Part shown: one piece after another, positions 1 to 7,935 of the stretch
Layout of the letters: each line of letters begins with the position of its first letter
How positions within the stretch are numbered: the first letter of the stretch is position 1
Source of the DNA: Pseudovibrio sp947494035
GTDB taxonomy: Bacteria; Pseudomonadota; Alphaproteobacteria; Rhizobiales; Stappiaceae
Length of the DNA stretch: 64,000 nt
Assembly: GCA_947494035.1 (NCBI GenBank)
Contig: CANLTN010000004.1
Coordinates: 62,001 to 126,000, forward strand
Direction: 5' to 3'
Made by a program: the position numbers and the translations under genes
Notes under the pieces: model-generated
Database searches by the model: none
Seen by the model: the letters and a program-made list of their open reading frames with translations, nothing else
Told to the model about the DNA's origin: nothing

Positions 1-3000
1 CAACGGACTGCGCGCCCGGCTGCATTCCAAAGCTGACAATGTTCTTCACGCCAGACACAGCGGCAAGATAGCGAAGCAGGTCATACTGGCGATTATCCCG
101 GTTAAGGATCGCCACACCACCGGGCTCGATCCCCGTGAAGATCTCGGCCTTGGCACGGGCAATATCTTCAACCGAATTGAACGCCTCCAGATGCACCGCC
201 TCGACTGTAGTCACAATCGCCACATGTGGACGAACCATCTTCACCAATGGCGTAATCTCGCCGCGGTGGTTCATACCAATCTCGAAGATCGCAAATTCCG
301 TATCAGCAGGCATCCGCGCCAGTGTCAGCGGAACGCCCCAATGGTTATTGAAGCTCGCCACAGGCGCATGGGTAAGACCGGATTTGGAAAGACACAGCCG
401 CAAAGCTTCCTTCGTGCCCGTCTTACCAACCGATCCGGTCACCGCAATGATCCGTGCCTTAGAACGCGCGCGCGCCGCCACACCAAGGCGCTCCAACGCT
501 TTAAGAACATCATCGACAGCCACATAGCGACCATCTTCAGGAAGCTCATCCAGCTTGTCGCGCGCAACAACAGCAACAGCAGCGCCAGCCTCAAGGGCAG
601 CGCCAGCAAACGCATGACCGTCGAAGTTCTCCCCCTTAATCGCAAAGAAGGCCTCTCCGGGCTGAATTCCCCGGCTATCAATGGAAATTCCGGTTATGTC
701 ATCACTCAGATCACCGTGAACATCCCCATCTACCGCCTCCAGAAAATCAGCAAGCAGCCACAGCGGCCCACGATCTATTTCAGGCAGTTCAATCATTTGC
801 CGCTCATATTCCGACTTAACTTCCGGATCCAATAGGTTGATATGGGGGACGATAGTCCAGTCAGGCTTGTCTATTGCTGACCTGCGATGTGTTTTTTCTA
901 GCTTCAATCCCTTAGAGGCAACAATCTTCGGCATGCGGGAAAGTTCTGCAGAAGCAGTTGAACTGCTTAGATCTTTTGAACTTTCCTGCTCCTCCCCTTC
1001 AATGGACTGCGATACATCCTCAAAGCCCTTGGGAGCAACCTCTTCCAGACCGTCATCCGCAGGAAATGCATCGTCATCCGCCTCAGAGCTTTCTTCCTGC
1101 TCCCCGACGTTCTCCGGTTCTGCGTCTGCTTCGGTTTCCGGTTCGGCCTCAGCTTCAATCGCGGCAAGATCGCTGAGCAGCTCGTCTTCAAGCGCTTCCG
1201 GCGTATCTTCCGCAACGAGAGGAAAGCCATCCTTGCCAAAGTCCGGATCATGGCTTTCAACATCAGAAAGCTCAGCATCAGCCAGCTCGTCAGCGCCAAG
1301 GACCCCTTCTTCCAGCGCCAGCCAGCCTTCTTCCTCGCTATCCTGCCTATGATCAGGATTTATCGGATGCTCTGCCTCAAGTTCCTCGACACCGGACTGA
1401 ACAGCCGCCAGCAAATCATCATCATCCAGCGCCTCGGCAGCCGCAGCCTCATCAAGCTCATCGCCGAGAAGGTCCATCTCGTCCAGATCAAGGGTGATCT
1501 CTGGCAAGTCCCCGTCAGACGCAGGTATTGCTTCGGCACCCTCCGAAACCTCTGCAAGCGCCTTCTGAATTTCCTCGTGATCTGAAAACGGAAGGACTTC
1601 GGTTCCGATAATCTGCCCTGTTTCGTGGCCCTTACCAGCCACACAAAGCACATCACCCTCCTGAAGCATCTTCACCCCCTGGTGAATTGCCAGTGCCCGG
1701 TCTCCAATCTCCAGAGCAGCAGGACACGCAGCAACAATCTCCTCGCGGATTTTGTCGGGGTCTTCTGTACGCGGATTATCGTTGGTCACGATGGAAACAT
1801 CAGCAAGACGCGCCGAGATCTCGCCCATCAACGGACGCTTGCCAGCATCGCGATCACCACCACAGCCAAACACATTGATCAGACGCCCCGCCGCAAATGG
1901 GCGCAAGGCAGCAAGCACGTTTTCCAGCGCTTCTGGTTTGTGAGCGTAATCAACAAACACAAGAGCGCCATTTTCGCGGGTGCCCACATGCTCAATCCGG
2001 CCCGGCGCACCGCGCAGAACCGTCAGGGCTTCCAAAGCCGTCTGTAATGGCACACCAGCACACACAGTAAGGCCAGCAGCAATCAACGCATTGCTTACCT
2101 GAAAATCACCTGCCAGCGGCAAAGCAACAGAGAACACGCCCTCAGCTGTCTCAAGCTCAATAACCTGACTGAACCCGTCCGGCTCGACACTGAGAACCGT
2201 CAGGTCCTCCCCAAGAACACCAACAGTGAAGGTCTTCAGGCCGCGCTCTTCGGCAACCTCCAGAACCCGATCCGCAAATTGAGATTCCGGATCAACCACG
2301 ACCACACCACCATCCGGCAACAAATCGCGGAACAACCGCAGCTTTGCCTGAAGGTACTCTTCCACCGTCGGGTGGTAGTCCATGTGATCGCGGCCAAGAT
2401 TGGTAAAGCCCGCCGCAACGATACGCACACCATCCAGACGACGCTGGTCCAACCCGTGACTGGACGCTTCCATCGCCGCATGGGTGATCCCATCCTCGGC
2501 CAGACGTTTCAGGTCTTCATGCAGGGAAACAGGATCAGGCGTGGTCAGGCCACCATAGCTTTGCCCTGTGGAAGTGACAGTACCAATGGTCCCCAAACTG
2601 GCAGAAACCAGTCCGGCATATTCAAAGATCTGACGCACAAACACCGCAACTGAGGTCTTGCCCGCAGTCCCGGTCACCGCAACCATCTTCTCCGGCTGCT
2701 TGCCGGAAAAAGCAGCGGCCATCAAAGCAAGTTCGTGTCGCGCATCCGGGGCAGCGATCAACGGAACCTGTTTGGCCTGTTTGCGAATATCATCTGTAAT
2801 GCGCTCCGCATCAATCAAGATGGCAGCAGCACCTGCAGTGACAGCTTGTTCGATAAACTCGGCGCCATCCACTTTCGCGCCCTTCAGGGCAGCAAAAACA
2901 AAACCGGGCTCCACTGCCCGACTATCAGCAGTAAGCCCCGAAATGGTGAGAGCGCCTACACTGTCGGGCCTATCGCTCGCAGTAGCGTCTATCTCTTGTT

Positions 3001-3022
3001 TTGTAAGGTCTTTAAGCAACAT
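1..3022 (-). CDS. murE/murF: MurE-MurF fusion: UDP-MurNAc-tripeptide synthetase joined to the D-Ala-D-Ala adding ligase (3' end outside window)
   Basis: Reading the minus strand from the ATG at 3022, no stop codon occurs before the window edge, giving 1007 residues. Residues 1 to about 490 are a full-length MurE, which adds meso-diaminopimelate to UDP-MurNAc-L-Ala-D-Glu in the cytoplasm. It has the ATP loop TGTAGKTS at 117-124, the DNPR motif at 415-418 that marks diaminopimelate specificity, and the C-terminal VLCVAGKGHE motif. Residues about 490-745 are an acidic Asp/Glu/Ala/Ser-rich linker of low complexity. From about 750 a MurF begins (SIDSRGIQPGEAFFAIKG), with its ATP loop TGSVGKTGT at 862-870; MurF adds D-Ala-D-Ala. 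The frame was checked codon by codon through the linker. An internal ATG at 796 could start a separate MurF, but nothing ends MurE before it. It follows ftsI after 112 bp. Fused MurE-MurF is known from Bordetella. Confidence 0.88.
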   Translation of the reverse strand, partial: MLLKDLTKQEIDATASDRPDSVGALTISGLTADSRAVEPGFVFAALKGAKVDGAEFIEQAVTAGAAAILIDAERITDDIRKQAKQVPLIAAPDARHELALMAAAFSGKQPEKMVAVTGTAGKTSVAVFVRQIFEYAGLVSASLGTIGTVTSTGQSYGGLTTPDPVSLHEDLKRLAEDGITHAAMEASSHGLDQRRLDGVRIVAAGFTNLGRDHMDYHPTVEEYLQAKLRLFRDLLPDGGVVVVDPESQFADRVLEVAEERGLKTFTVGVLGEDLTVLSVEPDGFSQVIELETAEGVFSVALPLAGDFQVSNALIAAGLTVCAGVPLQTALEALTVLRGAPGRIEHVGTRENGALVFVDYAHKPEALENVLAALRPFAAGRLINVFGCGGDRDAGKRPLMGEISARLADVSIVTNDNPRTEDPDKIREEIVAACPAALEIGDRALAIHQGVKMLQEGDVLCVAGKGHETGQIIGTEVLPFSDHEEIQKALAEVSEGAEAIPASDGDLPEITLDLDEMDLLGDELDEAAAAEALDDDDLLAAVQSGVEELEAEHPINPDHRQDSEEEGWLALEEGVLGADELADAELSDVESHDPDFGKDGFPLVAEDTPEALEDELLSDLAAIEAEAEPETEADAEPENVGEQEESSEADDDAFPADDGLEEVAPKGFEDVSQSIEGEEQESSKDLSSSTASAELSRMPKIVASKGLKLEKTHRRSAIDKPDWTIVPHINLLDPEVKSEYERQMIELPEIDRGPLWLLADFLEAVDGDVHGDLSDDITGISIDSRGIQPGEAFFAIKGENFDGHAFAGAALEAGAAVAVVARDKLDELPEDGRYVAVDDVLKALERLGVAARARSKARIIAVTGSVGKTGTKEALRLCLSKSGLTHAPVASFNNHWGVPLTLARMPADTEFAIFEIGMNHRGEITPLVKMVRPHVAIVTTVEAVHLEAFNSVEDIARAKAEIFTGIEPGGVAILNRDNRQYDLLRYLAAVSGVKNIVSFGMQPGAQSV

Positions 3023-3134
3023 GGCGTCGATATGTCCGGCCTATGAGACATGAATGTGGCAAACCGGTCTAGGGGAATATTTCTCTTTAAATTTCCCCAA
3101 ATTCTCCGTATCTCGCCTCATTCAAGTCTCCTGT

Positions 3135-4859
3135 TTAGTTTCGGCTCTGATAGGAAACCGGAATTGTCTCTGCGTCATCTACAAAATCAGGCACCACGCC
3201 GAGCATTGGTGCAATTCTGCGGATAACAGATGCCGAGGTCGGCACAGCATTCCACCCTGCGGTGGCATACCCTTGCCCTTCTACTTTCTGCGGCTCATCC
3301 AACAAAATCAAAACAAGATACTCTGGATTAGAAATGGGAAACGCCGACATGAAGGAGTTCAGATAAACACCTTCCGCGTACCGGCCATTCACAACCTTCT
3401 GCGCCGTACCGGTCTTCCCGCCAACATCATAGCCCGGCACATTAGCACGCCGCCCGGACCCACGCAGGACATTCTCACGGTTAAGATAACGAAGGATTTC
3501 ACTGGTTTCCGGCCTGATAACCTGCTTGGCGATCTTGTCAGCCTCTTCCTCACTACGTGGCAAGAAGGTTGGCTCAAGGTATTTGCCACCGTTAACGAGA
3601 GTTGCCCCTGCTACAGCCATTTGCAGCGGCGTGATGCCCAAACCATGACCAAACGAAATCGTCATAGCCGCAAGCTCATTCCACTTCGGAGGAAGCAAAG
3701 GCCTGGCAACGCCTGGCATCTCCGTTTCCATCTTTTCGGTAAGCCCAATCTTTTTTAGAAACGCCTTCTGCTCTTCAATGCCCGCTTGCTGCATAATTTT
3801 GATGGTGCCGATATTAGAGGAGTAAATAAACACCTCCGGCACGGACAACATACGGCGCTTGCCGTGGTAATCATCAATACGCTGACCTGAGACACGGATT
3901 GGCTTGGTTGCATCAAAATCGTCTTCCAGCTTCACCTTGCCGCTATCCAGCGCCATTGCAATGGTAATACCCTTGAAGATCGACCCCATCTCGAACACAC
4001 CGCCCGTCACACGGTTCATTCGCTTTTTCTCAAGCGCTTGCTGGCGGTTATTCGGATCAAAGTCGGGCAGTGACGTCATGGCGATCACTTCACCAGTGTC
4101 GACTTTCAGCACCACGCCCATGGCCGCCTTGGCCTGATAGTATTCCATAGATCGGCGCAACTCATCGCGCACCGCATGTTGCACACGCAGATCAACGGAA
4201 AGCGCGACCGGCTCCATTGTCCGGTCCTGTGTAAAGCCAAGCTCCTGCAGGTCCTTCAACCAGGCCTGATCAACATACTTCTCCATGCCGGACAGGCCTT
4301 GGTTGTCCACGTTCACTGTACCAAGGATATGGCTGACCGTTTGCCCACCCGGATAAAACCGCTTGTTGCTCTCACGAAAACCAACGCCCGGAAGACCCAG
4401 TGCGTGAATCGCCTGACGCTGCTCAACCGAAATCTCACGCTTAAGCCACGTGAACATGGAGTTACTCTCAAGACGCTTCTTGATCGCTGGCGTATCCAGC
4501 TCTGGCAAGACGGTGATCAGACCGTCAAAAACCTCATCAGAATCCGGAATTTTGCGCGGCTCCGCATAAAGCGCTGCACTCTTGATGTCGGTCGCAAGGA
4601 TTTCGCCGTTGCGATCAACAATATCAGGGCGCGCTAGAGTACCGGTGTTCTGAGCCGCAAGAAAACTTCCCGCCGGGCTCCCGTCCTGCATACCAAGCAA
4701 GATCAAACGTCCGGCTATAGCACCGTAAACCAACACAAAAATCGTCATCGCAAAGAAAATACGAGACCGACCCGGACCACGAACCCGAATTGCACTGGTA
4801 CCATGATTTGATTTAAAGTTGGACTTCCTCAAAAAGGAGCTGCCAGCTTTTTTCGCCAT
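3135..4859 (-). CDS. ftsI: Peptidoglycan transpeptidase FtsI (PBP3), division-specific
   Basis: Class B penicillin-binding protein that cross-links septal peptidoglycan in the periplasm as part of the divisome. From the ATG at 4859 it has 574 residues. There is a basic cytoplasmic N-terminus, one membrane segment at about 33-55, a dimerisation domain starting near the RPDIVDRNG motif, and a transpeptidase domain. All three active-site motifs are present: SIFK at 293-296 (Ser293 nucleophile), SSN at 347-349 and KTG at 482-484. A GTG two codons upstream is in frame, but GGAGG five bases before the ATG decides the start. It sits 12 bp after ftsL and before murE in the usual division-cluster order. 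Confidence 0.96.
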   Translation of the reverse strand: MAKKAGSSFLRKSNFKSNHGTSAIRVRGPGRSRIFFAMTIFVLVYGAIAGRLILLGMQDGSPAGSFLAAQNTGTLARPDIVDRNGEILATDIKSAALYAEPRKIPDSDEVFDGLITVLPELDTPAIKKRLESNSMFTWLKREISVEQRQAIHALGLPGVGFRESNKRFYPGGQTVSHILGTVNVDNQGLSGMEKYVDQAWLKDLQELGFTQDRTMEPVALSVDLRVQHAVRDELRRSMEYYQAKAAMGVVLKVDTGEVIAMTSLPDFDPNNRQQALEKKRMNRVTGGVFEMGSIFKGITIAMALDSGKVKLEDDFDATKPIRVSGQRIDDYHGKRRMLSVPEVFIYSSNIGTIKIMQQAGIEEQKAFLKKIGLTEKMETEMPGVARPLLPPKWNELAAMTISFGHGLGITPLQMAVAGATLVNGGKYLEPTFLPRSEEEADKIAKQVIRPETSEILRYLNRENVLRGSGRRANVPGYDVGGKTGTAQKVVNGRYAEGVYLNSFMSAFPISNPEYLVLILLDEPQKVEGQGYATAGWNAVPTSASVIRRIAPMLGVVPDFVDDAETIPVSYQSRN

Positions 4860-4871
4860 GAACACCTCCCC

Positions 4872-5225
4872 CTATTGTACGGATGTAACGCGACTGGCGT
4901 AACCGCTCATCGCATCAGCAGAAACTGGCTCCATCAGAACTGGCTTAACCGGCAAGGCCTTCAGTGTCGTGATCTGTTCCGCACGCAGCGGCTCCAGCTT
5001 CAAAATATCGTTGTAACGATCAACAATACCCTGCAACCGCCCCGGTTGATTAAGCACACTCCACTGGGCTTTGTAGTAGCGGATCTCATCCTTTTCCTTG
5101 GCAATCTCGGCTGAAAGCTTACGCACCTGATCGGCAAGGTTCTCGTTAGACATTTTGATGTCGTAAACAAGCGCGGCACCAATAACTACCGCTACAATAA
5201 AGAACAGATTAACGAAGCGCAGCAT
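4872..5225 (-). CDS. ftsL: Cell division protein FtsL
   Basis: Small bitopic divisome protein of 117 residues. It has a short cytoplasmic start (MLRF), one membrane segment at about 4-22, then a heptad-like charged region (about 25-60) that would form the periplasmic coiled coil that pairs with FtsB. The C-terminal tail contains LKLEPLRAEQ, typical of alphaproteobacterial FtsL. GAGG lies seven bases before the ATG, and the gene begins three bases after rsmH ends, so the two are probably translationally coupled. Sequence conservation in this family is low; the call rests on length, topology and position between rsmH and ftsI. Confidence 0.93.
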   Translation of the reverse strand: MLRFVNLFFIVAVVIGAALVYDIKMSNENLADQVRKLSAEIAKEKDEIRYYKAQWSVLNQPGRLQGIVDRYNDILKLEPLRAEQITTLKALPVKPVLMEPVSADAMSGYASRVTSVQ

Positions 5226-5228
5226 AGC

Positions 5229-6269
5229 CTAGCCTCCGAGTCCATGGAATGAAGCAAGACGCGGAACGCCTGCAGCATGAATATCTAATGGCCGTGCAGG
5301 CGCATCCAGCCGCCGCCCTGCTCTCAAACGAGCAGACCGCGCGCGAGGATTGTCAGAAATCTCCTCAACACTGGCATCCTGATTACCCTTCACGATAAAT
5401 TCAAAAGTTGGAGGCGGAATATCCACCTCCGGCATGTGGCGCGAACCGCCACCGCGTGTTTTGCAACGATCCGCAAGGAACCGCTTAACAATACGGTCCT
5501 CCAGACTATGGAACGTCACAACAACCAGCCGCCCGCCCGGACGCAAAATCCGCTCAGCAGCCGCCAATGCACCAGCCGCCTGATGCAATTCACCATTCAC
5601 GTAGATCCGCAGCGCTTGGAATGTCCGCGTTGCCGGATGAATGCTGGCTTTCTTTGGATTGCGCTTCACCACCTTCTCAATGACACGAGCAAGCTCAAGC
5701 GTCGTCTCGAAAGGCTTTTCTTCACGTGCCTGACAAATGGCATGTGAAACACTTGAAGCACGCTTCTCTTCACCAAGCATTCCGATAATGCGTGTCAGGT
5801 CCTTGCGCTCCATGGTGTTCACCACATCCGCAGCACTTGGCCCATCCTGCTCCATGCGCATATCAAGCGGCCCGTCAAAACGGAACGAGAACCCACGCTC
5901 GGCCTGATCCAGCTGCATAGATGAAACGCCAAGATCCATCACCACGCCATCGACCGCATCATGACCAAGCGCCCGCGCATGGTCATCAAGATCAACAAAC
6001 TGCCCATGAACCAGCTGCAAACGCCCATCGGACGTCTGCTCCAAAGCGCGACCATCACGGATCGCATCTGGATCCCGATCGACACCAATCACACTGGCTC
6101 CGGCTTCAAGAAAAGCTCTGGAATAACCACCGGCACCAAACGTGCCGTCAATAATCACATCACCCGGCGCGGGGGCCATTGCCTCCCGCACCCGTTCCAG
6201 AAGGACTGGAATGTGACGCGCTGGTCCGCCAGCGATACCGGATTTGTCTCCGTCGCCGCCCGTCATCAT
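5229..6269 (-). CDS. rsmH: 16S rRNA (cytosine1402-N4)-methyltransferase RsmH
   Basis: S-adenosylmethionine-dependent enzyme that methylates N4 of C1402 in the 16S rRNA decoding centre; formerly MraW. The 346-residue product starts near RHIPVLLERVREAM and has the SAM-binding motif DGTFGAGGYSRAFLEAG, the VVMDLGVSSMQLDQAERGFSF segment (partly quoted as GVSSMQLDQAERGFSF) and the late LVVVTFHSLEDRIVK motif. The frame is open about 35 codons upstream, but the ATG at 6269 overlaps the mraZ stop (ATGA) and has GGAGGGG just before it inside mraZ, which fixes the start and implies coupled translation. Confidence 0.95.
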   Translation of the reverse strand: MMTGGDGDKSGIAGGPARHIPVLLERVREAMAPAPGDVIIDGTFGAGGYSRAFLEAGASVIGVDRDPDAIRDGRALEQTSDGRLQLVHGQFVDLDDHARALGHDAVDGVVMDLGVSSMQLDQAERGFSFRFDGPLDMRMEQDGPSAADVVNTMERKDLTRIIGMLGEEKRASSVSHAICQAREEKPFETTLELARVIEKVVKRNPKKASIHPATRTFQALRIYVNGELHQAAGALAAAERILRPGGRLVVVTFHSLEDRIVKRFLADRCKTRGGGSRHMPEVDIPPPTFEFIVKGNQDASVEEISDNPRARSARLRAGRRLDAPARPLDIHAAGVPRLASFHGLGG

Positions 6270-6736
6270 AGTGCCCCTCCGGCTGTTGTCCCCGGCGCAC
6301 CGCCGGAAGACAATACTGCAAGCGCCCGCTTCATGGCCTCGTCGCGGTGCTTGGCGAACCTTACAGGTTCCCAAATCTGAAACTTAAACCCTTGCCCAAC
6401 AAACGTGACTTCACCGTCAATACCAGTGTGGTTCCGGATCATCTCAGACAGAACAATCCGGCCATCCCGATCAATCTTCAGGGTTTCACTGGCACCATAA
6501 AGCGCCGTAGACAGAGCGTCGTACTCCATGGAAAGCGTCGAAAACGCATCTAGTCGTTTCTGGATTTCAGCCGTAAGTCCGAAGCCACCTGCATCAACCG
6601 CCTCCTGAAAAGGAGATGGAAAACAGTAAAGACCTTCAAAGCCGTCCTTCGCCAACGCCGCACGGAAGGGCGCAGGGATCGATACACGACCCTTTGCATC
6701 CACCCGATTGGTGAAGTGCGAAACAAAACCAGCCAT
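6266..6736 (-). CDS. mraZ: Transcriptional regulator MraZ
   Basis: AbrB-fold DNA-binding protein that controls its own division and cell wall cluster. The 156-residue product has two SpoVT/AbrB-like repeats: one near the N-terminus (FVSHFTNRVDAKGRVSIPAPFR) given here in part as TNRVDAKGRVSIPA, and one around residues 75-125 with LKIDRDGRIVLSEMI. It is first in the cluster, overlaps rsmH by four bases, and has GAGGGG four bases before the ATG. The TGGGA repeats about 140 bp upstream suggest autoregulation. Confidence 0.95.
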   Translation of the reverse strand: MAGFVSHFTNRVDAKGRVSIPAPFRAALAKDGFEGLYCFPSPFQEAVDAGGFGLTAEIQKRLDAFSTLSMEYDALSTALYGASETLKIDRDGRIVLSEMIRNHTGIDGEVTFVGQGFKFQIWEPVRFAKHRDEAMKRALAVLSSGGAPGTTAGGAL

Positions 6737-6877
6737 TGGTCCCCTCTTAATGAACCAGATCTTCGTGATCTGTCACCGGCAGCTCAAACAACTCCCCACC
6801 CCTTGGAAAGTCAGCGCTCAAATCAGGCAAAAACAACAAGATTACAGAAGTACAAACCGGAATTCCCCGGCAGTCTA

Positions 6878-6902
6878 TGGGATACCATGGGATAGCATGG
6901 GA
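6878..6902 (+). promoter_or_regulatory. Probable MraZ operator: three TGGGA direct repeats
   Basis: TGGGA occurs three times at exactly 10-bp spacing (6878, 6888 and 6898), each separated by five bases. The E. coli MraZ site is described as TGGGN direct repeats with five-base spacers in front of mraZ. The repeats lie 142 bp upstream of the mraZ ATG and read on the strand opposite to the gene. The functional assignment is inference from motif, spacing and position. Confidence 0.75.
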
Positions 6903-7448
6903 CGTCAATAAACCCACAGGCTCAAACGGAAAAGAATGCCCCTTAACATCTGATAGTTATCACCAATTATGGTAAATGAAGTATTGATAAGAGTTTACGC
7001 AGGGATTTCTGCGGGTTACACGCGTATAAAATACAGCCACAACCATAAGTACTCACAGTTTTTGCAAAACTATAAGAAAGAATTAGACGAAATTACGCTA
7101 GGTATTTTTAACATCTCGAATACGCTCAGCACTCCGCATTCCCGCCCTGGGCCATACGATCCCGTGAGCTACCACCAAGTGGTGGGGCAATTTCCCATGA
7201 ATACCCGTGACCGTCCCGTATCCACGCCTTCAGCGTATGGGTGAACCAGATAACAACTGTCAGCACGAAGGACAGCCCGGATACGGTGTCAGGTTGTAGC
7301 GGGAAAGTTTTAGCGTACAAGCCTGTGGCCGCCATCAAACAAGAGCAAGCGCCCAAGGCTCTCGCAGGATCTGCTGATCCTGCGCTTCCGACACCTGTTT
7401 CATCTTGGTATTCCCTTGCAAAATTTCCTTGTTGCAAGCACGATGCAA
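6903..7448. other. Intergenic region with strong hairpins, no convincing gene
   Basis: Between the mraZ operator and the merR-like gene. An AT-rich part (6930-7110) is followed by a more GC-rich block. The block holds CCACCAAGTGGTGG (about 7171-7184) and a perfect 9-bp stem, CGCAGGATC at 7363-7371 and GATCCTGCG at 7376-7384. A minus-strand frame (7126-7437) is open and includes a hydrophobic stretch, but it lacks a good start and ribosome site and resembles no family known to me. It could be a structured RNA, a short repeat element or a gene remnant. Confidence 0.4.
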
Positions 7449-7466
7449 CTTCAAGTCAACTTGAGG
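7449..7466 (+). promoter_or_regulatory. SoxR-box-like operator of the MerR regulator
   Basis: CTTCAAGTCAACTTGAGG is an imperfect palindrome that differs in two positions from the known SoxR box CCTCAAGTTAACTTGAGG. It ends six bases before the ATG of the MerR-family gene, and its last AGG is also the only plausible ribosome site. Binding here would therefore block transcription or translation of the regulator itself. Confidence 0.6.
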
Positions 7467-7472
7467 TCAAGT

Positions 7473-7895
7473 ATGAAGCTGCTGGATATTGGCGAGATCA
7501 CCGAACGCTCAGGCATAAGGCCCTCCACACTCAGGTACTATGAGGAGGTTGGGCTCATTCAATCGGCCTCCCGCCACGGCCTCAGACGCCAGTACGAACC
7601 TCAGATACTGACCCGACTAGCCCTCATAACACTGGCTAAAACCGGCGGTTTCTCCCTCACCGAAATTGCCGGGATATTCTCTGAAGAAGAACAGCTTCAA
7701 ATCCCGCGAGACCAGATCCGAGAGCGCGCTGATCTGATTGATCAACAAATCAAGGAACTCGCCATCCTGCGCGACGCCCTGCGTCACGTTGCTGACTGCC
7801 CCGCCCCCAGTCATATGGAATGCCCTTCCTTCCAACGCCTGCTCAAGACAACAGGCAAACGCAAACCAGCGAAGAGAAAACCGCCGACTAAATAG
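7473..7895 (+). CDS. MerR-family transcriptional regulator
   Basis: 140 residues from the ATG at 7473; an earlier in-frame TTG is unlikely because the operator would then lie inside the gene. The winged-helix MerR domain fills residues 1-70 (LDIGEITERSGIRPSTLRYYEEVGL), given in part as RSGIRPSTLRYYEEVGL. A coiled-coil dimerisation helix follows at about 80-115, and the C-terminal segment carries two cysteines, CPAPSHMEC. These could be the sensing site. The spacing differs from the SoxR iron-sulfur motif CX2CXCX5C, so it is not SoxR itself. The ligand cannot be told from the sequence; no obvious target gene is divergent. The tail is rich in Lys/Arg/Pro. Confidence 0.85.
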   Translation: MKLLDIGEITERSGIRPSTLRYYEEVGLIQSASRHGLRRQYEPQILTRLALITLAKTGGFSLTEIAGIFSEEEQLQIPRDQIRERADLIDQQIKELAILRDALRHVADCPAPSHMECPSFQRLLKTTGKRKPAKRKPPTK

Positions 7896-7935
7896 CCAGC
7901 GGTTCCATGCACTTCTTCGTAATTATCAGATGCGC

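Noticed and set aside
1..796. A separate murF gene with its own start at 796
   Set aside because: An ATG is present, but the upstream frame is open without a stop and continues MurE, and no good ribosome site stands before 796. The fusion is the simpler reading.
7126..7437. A 103-codon minus-strand frame with a hydrophobic stretch
   Set aside because: Starts at TTG without a ribosome site and lies across hairpins. It is kept as an unexplained region rather than a gene.
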